From SH-MAG3 sp035461245 (lineage in GTDB: Bacteria > Gemmatimonadota > Gemmatimonadetes > Longimicrobiales > RSA9): a stretch of DNA of 64,000 bases. Position 1 is the stretch's first letter. Each line of letters starts with the position of its first letter. The translations under genes were made by a program, and so were the position numbers. Of the stretch, positions 39,848 through 48,267 are shown one piece after another. Location: assembly GCA_035461245.1 (NCBI GenBank), contig DATHVP010000115.1, forward strand, positions 6,619 through 70,618. Reading direction: 5' to 3'. The notes beneath the pieces are model-generated. The model saw nothing but the letters and a program-made list of their open reading frames with translations, ran no database searches and had not been told where the DNA came from.

Positions 39848-41170
39848 GTGGCCACCGGCGACAGTACCCTCCTCCTCGAGGACGGCTACGTCCTCTGCCT
39901 CGACGATGCTGACACCCGCGGCCGCCTGACGGTCGCGGTCGCCGACGGTACAATCGCCGGGATCGGCGACCGGGCGGCCCTGCGACGTCGGTTCCCCGGC
40001 GCCGAGCGCATGCGGTGCGCCGGGCGCGTTGTCATGCCCGGCCTGGTGAACGCACACCTGCACCCCGACCTCCAGGTCCTCAAGGGCATACTCGAGGACA
40101 GGGACCTGCACGACTGGCACGGCGCAGGACGCTACAATGACGCCGTTGCATGGCTCGGCACGCCAGCCGGCGTGCCCATCCAGCGCATCTCCATCCGTGC
40201 GTCACTGGCCGAGGCGCTGCTGAACGGGACCACGTGCGTGGCGACGTACGGCGTCACCGGCAATTCGGAGACGGAATGTGAGGCGGCCCTGGCCTCACTG
40301 GGGATGCGCGGCACGATCACCATCCGGGATGCGGCGTTCGCACCTGCCCACGACGGCCCCGCGTGGGACCGCAGCACCCCCGCCATGTACCGGCTCCATG
40401 CGGAGGAGCGGCTGGACGAGGCGGAGCTGGCCGCCGCAGCCGCCGCGCACCGGCGCGGTGAGCACATCGTCATGCATGCCGCCGAGACGCAGACGCGGAT
40501 GCAACTGGTACGCGCGGCGTTCGGCACCACTACCGTGCGCCTGCTGGAGCAGCGTGGCCTGCTGTCGCCGCGGACACTGCTGTCCCACGCAGTCTTCGTG
40601 GACGACGACGAACTCGACATCCTGCAGCGGCGCGGGGTCAGCGTCGTCGTATCGCCTGCGGCAGAAATGAAGCTGGGTGATGGCCTGCCACCCGTCACCG
40701 GGATGGTGCGGCGCGGCATCAATGTGGCCCTGGGCACGGACGCCGCCGTCTGCAACAACGGCACGGACATGTTCCTGGAGATGCGCATGCTCGGCCTGTC
40801 CCAGAAGTTGCGGTATGGCGCGGGCGTCATGCCGGCGGAGCAGATCTTGCGCATGGCCACGCGCGCCGGCGCCGCGGCGCTGGGTGGCAGTCGGCGGTTC
40901 GGCCAGCTCGCGGAGGGACTGGCCGCCGACCTGATCCTGGTGGACGTGATGAACCCTCGGATGCAGCCACTGGTAACGACGGCGGAACACTCGAACCTCG
41001 CGCCCAACCTCGTGTATGCTGCCACCGGCAGTGATGTGACGGACGTGATGGTGAACGGCCGCTGGCGTGTCCGGCGCCGTCGCCTGCTGATGACCGATGC
41101 GCGAGCACTCTGGCGGCAGTTGCACGCAGCAGCCCGCCAGCTCCACGCGCGCCTGAGCCTGACGACATGA
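39848..41170 (+). CDS. Amidohydrolase (chlorohydrolase/SAH-deaminase-like)
   Basis: The 440-residue metal-dependent hydrolase has the metal motif VMPGLVNAHLHPDLQVLKG, GTTCVATYGVTG, the zinc His in VMHAAETQTR, LLSHAVFVDDDEL and ALGTDAAVCNNGTDMFLEM with the catalytic Asp. The C-terminal strand domain includes ADLILVDVMNP. These are the landmarks of the TrzA/AtzA/MtaD group, which deaminates or dechlorinates purine-, pterin- or triazine-like substrates. A GTG start at 39848 directly follows the DUF1499 stop. The stop overlaps the Lon-like ATG. Confidence 0.87.
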   Translation: MATGDSTLLLEDGYVLCLDDADTRGRLTVAVADGTIAGIGDRAALRRRFPGAERMRCAGRVVMPGLVNAHLHPDLQVLKGILEDRDLHDWHGAGRYNDAVAWLGTPAGVPIQRISIRASLAEALLNGTTCVATYGVTGNSETECEAALASLGMRGTITIRDAAFAPAHDGPAWDRSTPAMYRLHAEERLDEAELAAAAAAHRRGEHIVMHAAETQTRMQLVRAAFGTTTVRLLEQRGLLSPRTLLSHAVFVDDDELDILQRRGVSVVVSPAAEMKLGDGLPPVTGMVRRGINVALGTDAAVCNNGTDMFLEMRMLGLSQKLRYGAGVMPAEQILRMATRAGAAALGGSRRFGQLAEGLAADLILVDVMNPRMQPLVTTAEHSNLAPNLVYAATGSDVTDVMVNGRWRVRRRRLLMTDARALWRQLHAAARQLHARLSLTT

Positions 41171-43611
41171 ACCCACGAGCACGACGCAACACCCGGGAAG
41201 AAACCCTGCCCATTGTCCCCCTGCGCAGCACGGCGGTCTACCCGATGGGCGTCATCGGCGTGCAGATCGGCATCCCGAGCACCCTGGAGCTGCTGGCGGC
41301 GCACCCCCAGCCCGGCCTGACGGTGGCCGTCGCCGTGGCGACCGGCGGGCCCGATGACCCCGTGGACCCGCGGGGCCTGGAGAAGGTGGCGGTCCGGGCG
41401 CGCGTCTCTGATCGCCTCAACATGCCCGGCGGCACGGTGCAGCTCACGCTGCAGGGCATCGAGCGAGTGCGGCTGTCCGACGTGCAGGAACAGGATGGCT
41501 ACTTCAGTGGACGGGTGGAGCCAGCGCCGGAGGAGCCCGCGGACGAGAAGGACGCCCAGGAGCTCATTGCCCGGATCCTGAACGCCCTGGAGATCCTGTC
41601 GGTGGAGGTGGAGCGCGTGCCCCGTGAGATCCCGCGGATCCTGCGCATGAACCTGGCTGATCCCGGACGGTTCGCGGACCTTGTCGCTTCCCTGGCGAAC
41701 TTCAGTGTCGTGGACAAGGACGCGATCATCCAGCGCGTCGATGTCCGGGACCGCCTGGCCTACGCGCTGCACGAACTGGAGCACCAGCTTGCCCGCGTCC
41801 GTCAGATCTCCACGGACGAACATGCCGCTGACGCCCTCAAGCAGGAGGAACCGGAGCCGCCCCCGACCACCGCGGCGGAGCGGGCGGCGGAACTGCGGCA
41901 GCGTATCAAGATGCTGCAGTCGCAGCTCGGCGACGTGGACCCGCTGGAGCGCGAGGTTATCGAGACCATGCGGCGCATCGAGGTGGCGGACCTGCCGGCC
42001 CGCGTGGCCGCCGCGGCCCGTACCGACGTGGAGCGCCTGCGCACCGTCGGCGGCGTCGGGCCCGAGGCGGGCGAGATCCGCAGCTATGTGGACTGGCTCA
42101 TCCATATGCCGTGGCGCAAGGCCGCCACCGCCGGGCCGACTGATATTGATCTGGGTGCCGTACGGGAAGCCATGGACGCTGCCCTGCTCGGACTGGACGA
42201 GCAGAAGGACCGGCTGCTGGACCACCTGGCCGTGGCCCGTCTGCGGGGCGACTTCCGGGGTCCCATCCCGTGCCTGGTCGGGCCTCCCCACGTAGGCAAG
42301 ACGGCGCTGGTCACGGCGCTGGCGGAGGGACTCGGCCGGCCATTCGCCCGCATGGAGCTGGGCGGCAGGGGCGAATCGCAGCTGGTGGGCACGCGGCGGA
42401 CCCGTGCCGGCGCCGAGCCCGGCAAGATCGCCGGCCTGCTCCGGGACACGGGCGTCCGCGACCCGGTGATCATGCTGTCGGAGATGGACGAGATCGGCCT
42501 GGGCAAGGTGGAGGGCGATCCCATCGAGGCCATGGAGGAGGTCCTCGACTGGGACAACCGCGTCGGCTTCGTGGACCGCTACATTGACCTGCCGGTGGAC
42601 ATCACCGACGTCATCTTCATTGCCACCGCCCAGGACTTCTTCCGGATCCCCCGTGACCTGCGCGAACTGATGGTGGAGATCCGCATCGCCGGGTACACGC
42701 CGGAAGACAAGGTCGAGATTGCCCGGCACCGGCTGCTGCCACGCCTCATCAGTGACCACGGCCTGAAGGAGGGCATCGAGTTCACTGAGGAAGGGCTCTC
42801 CTTCCTGGCCTACGGCTACGCCCGCGACGCCGGCGTCGGCATGATGCGCCGGGCGCTGGAGACGCTGCTGCGCACGCGCGCCCGCGCCCACACCTCAGGC
42901 GACCGCAAGACCTGGATCATGGACCCGGCGCGCATCGAGGAGATCCTCGGGCTGCCACGCTACACGCCGACCCCCGCAGAGAGCGCGCCGGAGGTCGGCG
43001 TCGTCACCGGCCTGGCGTGGACCGCCGCCGGCGGCGAACTCATGTTCATTGAAGCGTTGCGCATGCCCGGGTCCGGCCGCCTCATCATCACCGGCATGCT
43101 GGGCGAGGTCATGCGCGAGTCGGTGAACGCAGCCTACTCCTACGTGCGGAGCCGGGGCGAGGCGCTGGGCATCACCGAGGAGGACTTCAGGGAGAGCGAC
43201 CTGCACGTGCACTTCCCTGTCGGCGCCATCCCGAAGGACGGCCCGTCCGCCGGCATCGCCGTGACGCTGGCCATCGCGTCCACGCTGGCGAACCGGCCGG
43301 TCCGGCACGACATCGCCATGACCGGCGAGGTCACATTGCGCGGGAAGGTACTTGAAATAGGTGGCGTGAAGGAAAAGGTGCTGGCTGCCCACCGCGCCGG
43401 CATCCGCGACGTAATTCTGCCCCGGGGCAATGAACGGGACCTGCGGGACGTGCCGGCCGACGTGCGGGACGCGACCACGTTCCACTTCGTCGAGCGGATG
43501 GACGAGGTCATGCAGCTGGCCCTGCACGGCGGGCAATCGGCGCCGCGCAGGGCGCCCGCACCGGCGGCACGGCAGCGGGACGCCCGTGCGGCCCGCCGCA
43601 AGGAGGACTGA
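41167..43611 (+). CDS. Lon-family protease with degenerate AAA+ module
   Basis: The 814-residue protein has the whole Lon layout: N-terminal substrate domain (LPIVPLRSTAVYPMG), coiled coil (about 235-290), AAA+ (about 300-600) and S16 protease domain. The protease dyad is intact: Ser 694 in PKDGPSAGIA and Lys 735 in IGGVKEK. The ATPase is altered. Walker A is present with His for Gly (GPPHVGKTA). Walker B Asp is Ser (VIMLSEMDEIG), sensor 1 Asn is Gln (ATAQD), the Arg of DRMEVI is Leu (ELMVEI), and the sensor 2 Arg of GVRxLER is Gly. It probably degrades proteins without normal ATP hydrolysis or needs a partner. A canonical Lon may exist elsewhere. Confidence 0.88.
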   Translation: MNPRARRNTREETLPIVPLRSTAVYPMGVIGVQIGIPSTLELLAAHPQPGLTVAVAVATGGPDDPVDPRGLEKVAVRARVSDRLNMPGGTVQLTLQGIERVRLSDVQEQDGYFSGRVEPAPEEPADEKDAQELIARILNALEILSVEVERVPREIPRILRMNLADPGRFADLVASLANFSVVDKDAIIQRVDVRDRLAYALHELEHQLARVRQISTDEHAADALKQEEPEPPPTTAAERAAELRQRIKMLQSQLGDVDPLEREVIETMRRIEVADLPARVAAAARTDVERLRTVGGVGPEAGEIRSYVDWLIHMPWRKAATAGPTDIDLGAVREAMDAALLGLDEQKDRLLDHLAVARLRGDFRGPIPCLVGPPHVGKTALVTALAEGLGRPFARMELGGRGESQLVGTRRTRAGAEPGKIAGLLRDTGVRDPVIMLSEMDEIGLGKVEGDPIEAMEEVLDWDNRVGFVDRYIDLPVDITDVIFIATAQDFFRIPRDLRELMVEIRIAGYTPEDKVEIARHRLLPRLISDHGLKEGIEFTEEGLSFLAYGYARDAGVGMMRRALETLLRTRARAHTSGDRKTWIMDPARIEEILGLPRYTPTPAESAPEVGVVTGLAWTAAGGELMFIEALRMPGSGRLIITGMLGEVMRESVNAAYSYVRSRGEALGITEEDFRESDLHVHFPVGAIPKDGPSAGIAVTLAIASTLANRPVRHDIAMTGEVTLRGKVLEIGGVKEKVLAAHRAGIRDVILPRGNERDLRDVPADVRDATTFHFVERMDEVMQLALHGGQSAPRRAPAPAARQRDARAARRKED

Positions 43612-43618
43612 CGGCGGG

Positions 43619-44923
43619 CTATGCGGTGCGCCCGCCGATGGCGATGGGATGATCCACTGGATGCGGCACCAGCTCCTCGCCCTCGCTCCGGGCAATGACC
43701 GTGGCGGCGGTGAGGTCGCCCGTCACGTTCACGGCCGTCCGGACCATGTCCAGCAACCGGTCCACACCCAGGATCAGCGCAATTCCCGCCTGCGCCTGCG
43801 TGCCGAGCCCCACCGACTGCAGCACCAGGATCAGCGTGATGATGCCGGCACTGGGCACACCGGCAGCGCCGATGCTCGCCAGTGTCGCCGTGAGCACGAT
43901 GGTGAGCTGCTCGCCGATGCCCAGCGGGATGCCGTAGATCTGCGCAATGAACATCACGGCCACGGCCTGGTACAGGGCGGTGCCATCCATGTTCACGGTT
44001 GCGCCCAGCGGCAGCACGAAGCTGGATGTCTCCCTGGACACGCCCAGCTTCTCCTGGGCCACTTCCATGGTGACCGGCAGCGTGGCGCTGGAGCTGGACG
44101 TGGAGAACGCGACCAGCGGGACCTCAGCGATGCGCTTGACGAAGGTCAGGGGGCTGATCCCGCCGAGAACCTTGACGAGGGTCATGTACGTAATGAGTAC
44201 ATGCAACAGCAGGCCGGTGGCCACGACGACGGTGTAGAGCGCCAGCGACCGCAACAGGTCCAGGCCGAAGCGGGACACAACGGCGCCAACGAGGGCGAAC
44301 ACGGCGTACGGCGCGAGCTTCATGATCCAGTCGATGATGACCATGACCGCGTCGTTCACGCCGTTGAAGAAGAGCAGCACGGACTCGCGCCGGTCCCGGG
44401 CGACCAGGCTGATGGCCGCACCGAAGATCACGCTGAAGATGATGAGCGGCAGCAGCTCGCCCTCCGCCGCGGAGCGGAACGGGTTCGTCGGGATCATGTT
44501 CAGCAGGGTCTCACCGACGGACGGCCGGTCCGCCGCCAGCTGCAGCCTGCTGGCCGCGTCGCCCTCGAAGTCTGCCGCGATGGCGTCGCGCGTGGCCGGA
44601 TCGATACCGGCGCCGGGACGCACTATGTTGGAGATGAGCAGGCCGATGGTTACGGCGACGGCGGTGGTGCAGAGATAGAAGGCGATGGTCTTGCCGCCGA
44701 GCCGGCCGAGCTTCTTGATGTCACCCAGCGACGCCGTGCCCAGGATCAGGCTGGCGACAATGAGCGGGATGACGATCATCATGATGAGGCGTATGAAGAC
44801 CGTGCCGATGGGCTCGAGGCGCTGGAGCAGCTCCTGCATCCACACGATGTCGGCGAAATTGGCCACGCCGCCGGTGACTATGCCGGCGATCAGGCCGATG
44901 AGGATCTTCGTGTAGAGCTGCAC
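43619..44923 (-). CDS. Dicarboxylate/amino acid:cation symporter (DAACS, GltP/DctA-like)
   Basis: The 434-residue protein has eight membrane segments and two re-entrant loops. STSSSSATLPVTMEVA is the serine-rich HP1 loop, FVLPLGATVNMDGTALYQAV the TM7 sodium/substrate motif, and GAAGVPSAGIITLILVLQSV the HP2 loop. LILGVDRLLDMVRTAVNVTG follows, with the substrate-contact Asp and Asn. It imports glutamate/aspartate or C4-dicarboxylates with Na+ or H+. It is convergent with the Lon-like gene (7 bp). Confidence 0.93.
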   Translation of the reverse strand: MQLYTKILIGLIAGIVTGGVANFADIVWMQELLQRLEPIGTVFIRLIMMIVIPLIVASLILGTASLGDIKKLGRLGGKTIAFYLCTTAVAVTIGLLISNIVRPGAGIDPATRDAIAADFEGDAASRLQLAADRPSVGETLLNMIPTNPFRSAAEGELLPLIIFSVIFGAAISLVARDRRESVLLFFNGVNDAVMVIIDWIMKLAPYAVFALVGAVVSRFGLDLLRSLALYTVVVATGLLLHVLITYMTLVKVLGGISPLTFVKRIAEVPLVAFSTSSSSATLPVTMEVAQEKLGVSRETSSFVLPLGATVNMDGTALYQAVAVMFIAQIYGIPLGIGEQLTIVLTATLASIGAAGVPSAGIITLILVLQSVGLGTQAQAGIALILGVDRLLDMVRTAVNVTGDLTAATVIARSEGEELVPHPVDHPIAIGGRTA

Positions 44924-45007
44924 GCATTGCCTCCAGCGTCAGGTGCAAGGTCATGGCGAACTTAGGACCCGATCGGGCCAGCCGCAACCAAGAAGGCGGG
45001 TATCTCG

Positions 45008-46573
45008 TTGAGCGATGAGCTGATACGTGTACTCCTCACCGTCGGCTTCGGTGCCCTTGCCGGCGGCACGACCAACGCCATTGCCGTGTGGATGCTGTTC
45101 CATCCGTATGAGCCGCCGCACGTCCTCGGCCGGCGGCTGAACCGGCTGCAGGGCGCCATCCCCAAGAACAAGCAGCGGCTGGCTGTCGCCATGGGCCGCA
45201 CCGTGGGCACCAAGCTGCTGACGCCCGAGGACCTGGCCCGCACCCTCTCCGAGCCCGCCTTCCGCACTGCGTTTGACGAGCGGCTCCGCGCCTTCGTCAG
45301 CAGTGTCTTCGAGGAGAAGCGCGGCTCCCTGAACGAGCTGCTGCCGGCGCCGGCCATGGCCGAGGTCCGCAGCCTGATGGAGCAGGCCGGTGACACGGGG
45401 CTGGTCCGCCTGGATACGTACCTGGCGAGCGATTCGTTCCGTGCTGCCGTCGAGCGATGGATCCAGCTGCTGCGCGACGAGCTGCAGGATCGCCCCGTGT
45501 CCGATGTACTCACGGAGGAGCGACAGCAGGCCCTCGCCGGCGCCGCCGACCGCTGGCTCAGCGAAGTCGTCGAGGGCAGTGCCTTCGCGGACGCTGTAAG
45601 CGAGTACGTTGACGGTGGCACCATTCGCCTGCTGCAGCCGGACCGTACGTTCGAGGACCTGCTGCCGCAGGGCCTCGTCGCCGCCCTCGAGCGCGCCATC
45701 GCCGGTTACCTGCCCATCGCCATCGAGCGGCTGGGCGGCATGCTCGACGATCCGGCGGCCCGGGCCAGGGTCGAGCAGATCCTGCACGAGCTGCTCGACC
45801 GGTTCATGCGCGACCTCAAGTTCCACCAGCGTCTCGTCGCGGCCCTGCTCATCACGCCCGACACCGTGGACCGGGTGCTGAAGGCCGTGGAGAAGGAGGG
45901 CGCGGCCAAGGTCGCCGAGCTGCTGCAGGACCCGGCGGTGCGCGAGGCCATGGCCCGGGGCGTGAACAACGCCATCGTGGACTTCCTCAAGAAGCCGGTT
46001 GTCGCGGTGCTCGGCGAGCCCGGCGACGAGTCGGTGGAGAACGCGAAGGAGACCGTCGTCCGGTGGATCACCGGCATGGCGCGGGACCCGCAGACCCGCA
46101 GCTTCGTGGTGGAGAAACTGCACGGCCTGCTGGACAGCGCGCAGGGCCGTACCTGGGGCGAGGTGCTGAGACACCTGCCGCCGGAACGCGTGGCCGAGGC
46201 CGTCATCACCGCGGCGCGCAGTGAACGCGCCGGCGAACTCTACCGCGATGGCATGGTGAAGGGCGTGGACTGGCTCATCCATCGCCCCATCGGCCGCCTC
46301 GCCGACAAGGTCGGCGACGATGCCGCCGACCGGGCGGAACGCGCCCTGGCGGAGCCCCTCTGGCGCTGGATCCAGGAGCAGGTGCCCACCGTGGTCCAGA
46401 AGCTGGACATCGCGCAGCGCGTCGAGGCCAAGATCATGGACTTCCCCACGCCCCAGCTGGAGGCGCTGGTGCGCGGTGTCACCGAGCGGGAACTCCAGCT
46501 CATCATCCGGCTGGGCTACGTCCTCGGCGCCATGATCGGCATGGTGTCAGCCACCATCGCCATGCTTTTCTGA
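45008..46573 (+). CDS. DUF445-family membrane-associated protein
   Basis: The 521-residue protein starts with a membrane segment containing LLTVGFGALAGGTTNAIAVWM, followed by LFHPYEPPHVLGRRLNRLQG and PKNKQRLAVAMGRTVGTKLL, the signature of DUF445. A long amphipathic helical region follows, and it ends with a second hydrophobic segment (LGYVLGAMIGMVSATIAMLF). The family is anchored at both ends in the membrane; its role is unknown. TTG 45008 is used because no ATG precedes the first segment in frame. Its last 27 bp overlap the convergent thioesterase gene. Confidence 0.8.
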   Translation: MSDELIRVLLTVGFGALAGGTTNAIAVWMLFHPYEPPHVLGRRLNRLQGAIPKNKQRLAVAMGRTVGTKLLTPEDLARTLSEPAFRTAFDERLRAFVSSVFEEKRGSLNELLPAPAMAEVRSLMEQAGDTGLVRLDTYLASDSFRAAVERWIQLLRDELQDRPVSDVLTEERQQALAGAADRWLSEVVEGSAFADAVSEYVDGGTIRLLQPDRTFEDLLPQGLVAALERAIAGYLPIAIERLGGMLDDPAARARVEQILHELLDRFMRDLKFHQRLVAALLITPDTVDRVLKAVEKEGAAKVAELLQDPAVREAMARGVNNAIVDFLKKPVVAVLGEPGDESVENAKETVVRWITGMARDPQTRSFVVEKLHGLLDSAQGRTWGEVLRHLPPERVAEAVITAARSERAGELYRDGMVKGVDWLIHRPIGRLADKVGDDAADRAERALAEPLWRWIQEQVPTVVQKLDIAQRVEAKIMDFPTPQLEALVRGVTERELQLIIRLGYVLGAMIGMVSATIAMLF

Positions 46574-47047
46574 GGCAGGGCGACGTCCGGCTACGGCCTG
46601 CCGCCGGACGCCTGAGAGTTCCGGATCCGGCCGCGCCGCCTGCCACGACTGGAGCACCGCACGGTCGCCGTCCGCCAGGGGCCGCGAGGCACCACGGTCG
46701 TAGTCATAGCAGACCTGCACGGCGGAGCCGCCGGACAGGAGGGCACCCGACGGGTCCCGGATCTCGAAGATCATGCTGAAGCTGCGGTTGCCGACGTCGC
46801 TCACGCCCAGCAGCACTTCCACCGTGGACGGGAACAGGATCCGGGCATGGAAGCGGAGCGTGACCTCGGCCATGACGTAGTCGATGGCGTCCAGCGCGGC
46901 AGAGCCCTTCAGCTCGCGCCAGAACGCCGCGCGGGCCTCCTCCAGGTAGATCAGCGGCAGTGTGTGATGGGCGTGCCCCATGGGGTCCAGGTCCCGGAAC
47001 CGGACGGGGACCGGGAACCGGTACCAGCCGTCGTCAGGAACCTGCAT
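46547..47047 (-). CDS. Hotdog-fold acyl-CoA thioesterase (YbgC/4HBT type)
   Basis: The 166-residue protein has the active-site stretch VRFRDLDPMGHAHHTLPLIY, with Asp as in 4-hydroxybenzoyl-CoA thioesterases, the helix ARAAFWRELKG and strands SMIFEIRDPSGALLSGGSAV. The last 30 residues are an Arg-rich tail. ATG 47047 fits family starts. It overlaps the upstream small membrane protein gene by 14 bp and DUF445 by 27 bp. It hydrolyses an acyl-CoA, perhaps related to the acyl-CoA synthetase upstream. Confidence 0.82.
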   Translation of the reverse strand: MQVPDDGWYRFPVPVRFRDLDPMGHAHHTLPLIYLEEARAAFWRELKGSAALDAIDYVMAEVTLRFHARILFPSTVEVLLGVSDVGNRSFSMIFEIRDPSGALLSGGSAVQVCYDYDRGASRPLADGDRAVLQSWQAARPDPELSGVRRQAVAGRRPASEKHGDGG

Positions 47048-47237
47048 GTTCCGGGGGCACGCCGGGCCGGGTCGGACGCACGGCATGCAGTATGGCCCCG
47101 GCGGCGAAGCCCAGGACGCCGACGCCGATGAGAATCACGCCGGGCAGGAAGAAGCCCGTCGCCACTACGCCGGCCACGACGAGCATCATGCCGATGCCGG
47201 TGACGACGATAGCGGCGTAGATCACGGTGGACGTCAT
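47034..47237 (-). CDS. Small two-helix membrane protein
   Basis: The 67-residue protein is almost entirely two hydrophobic helices (STVIYAAIVVTGIGMMLVVA and VILIGVGVLGFAAGAILHAV) with a short proline-rich tail. It overlaps the thioesterase start by 14 bp, which supports translation. I do not recognise a family. Confidence 0.55.
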   Translation of the reverse strand: MTSTVIYAAIVVTGIGMMLVVAGVVATGFFLPGVILIGVGVLGFAAGAILHAVRPTRPGVPPEHAGS

Positions 47238-47239
47238 GC

Positions 47240-47410
47240 TCAGCGTCGGTTGGGCGGCCGGAGCCAGTGGATGTGCCGGCGCTCCAGCCGGCGGGCGCGG
47301 CCTTCGTGCACCACGCGGTCCTCCCTGCCCTTCCAACCGGGCGCCCCGAGGCCGACGTAGACCCCAAGGCCGAGTGCCACGAGCATTCCGAGTATGAGCA
47401 TTACTCCCAT
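47240..47410 (-). CDS. Small single-pass membrane protein
   Basis: The 56-residue protein begins MGVMLILGMLVALGLGVYVG, one helix, then a basic tail rich in Arg and His. GGAAGG precedes the ATG at 47410, and it lies 8 bp after the IMPase stop and 2 bp before the next gene. It is probably a real small gene; function unknown. Confidence 0.5.
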   Translation of the reverse strand: MGVMLILGMLVALGLGVYVGLGAPGWKGREDRVVHEGRARRLERRHIHWLRPPNRR

Positions 47411-47418
47411 CCTTCCTT

Positions 47419-48267
47419 TCAGCGCCGCAGGCGGTCCGTCGCCGGCAACCGCGCCATATGCCGCATCACGGCTTCGTGCATGTCTGCCCGCGCCGCCAGG
47501 ATACCGTGCACGTACGGGTCCGGTCCATTGAACAGTGGCTCTGCGCCGCGCAGGTCTGTTACCCTGCCGCCGGCCTCGCGGACCAGCAGCACGCCCGCGC
47601 AGATGTCCCACTCGCTTTTCGGGCCGCGGCTGAGAAAGCCGTCGCCCAGGCCTGCCGCGATCCTGGCCAGCTTGTAGGCCGTACTGCCCACCGGCGCAAC
47701 CTGCCAGCCGGCGCCGAACCCGCTGAACTCACCGGCATCGATCTCCGTTCGTGACGCCAGGAGTCTCACTGTGGAGCCCCCGGCCTCCCGTGCCGCCGTT
47801 GCAGGCAACTCGAGCACCAGACTGTCATCGCCCTGGTGCAGCCGGGCACCGCCGTCGCGCAGCGCGCTGAACAACTCACCCGTGGCCGGGTTGTACACGA
47901 CACCGACTGCGACCATCCCGTCCACGGCGAGGCCGATGGATATTGTGAACTCCGGCCGGCCCGCAATGAACGAGCGGGTCCCGTCGATGGGGTCCACAAT
48001 CCATACCCGCGGCCGGGCGAGTCGGTCCGCCGTGTCCACTGACTCCTCGGACAGCCAGCCATAATCAGGGCGGTCACCGATCAGCCGCTGCCGCAGCGTG
48101 CGGTCCGCCGCCAGGTCGGCTTCCGTCAGCGGCTGGCCGGGCTCCTTGTAGCGGACGTCCAGCGGCTGGCGGAACCACTGCATGACGACGTCCCCGGCGT
48201 CCCGCGCTGCGGCCACCGCGAGCTCGAGGTCGGCGGAGAGGTCATGCGGGGCACCTGGGTCGGTCAC
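47419..48267 (-). CDS. Inositol monophosphatase-family phosphatase
   Basis: The 282-residue protein has the metal sites of the SuhB/CysQ/HisN group: GWLSEESVDTADR (first Glu), WIVDPIDGTRSFIAG (DPIDGT loop) and EWDICAGVLLVREAGGRVTD (distal WDxAAG motif). It could act on inositol phosphate, PAP or histidinol phosphate; the sequence alone does not decide. The ATG overlaps the ABC permease stop (ATGA). Confidence 0.88.
   Translation of the reverse strand: MTDPGAPHDLSADLELAVAAARDAGDVVMQWFRQPLDVRYKEPGQPLTEADLAADRTLRQRLIGDRPDYGWLSEESVDTADRLARPRVWIVDPIDGTRSFIAGRPEFTISIGLAVDGMVAVGVVYNPATGELFSALRDGGARLHQGDDSLVLELPATAAREAGGSTVRLLASRTEIDAGEFSGFGAGWQVAPVGSTAYKLARIAAGLGDGFLSRGPKSEWDICAGVLLVREAGGRVTDLRGAEPLFNGPDPYVHGILAARADMHEAVMRHMARLPATDRLRR

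Noticed and set aside
40132..42891. Very long open frame on the minus strand
   Set aside because: It is exactly antisense to the amidohydrolase and Lon-like genes and its composition (His/Gln/Arg-rich) is typical of frames shadowing GC-rich genes.
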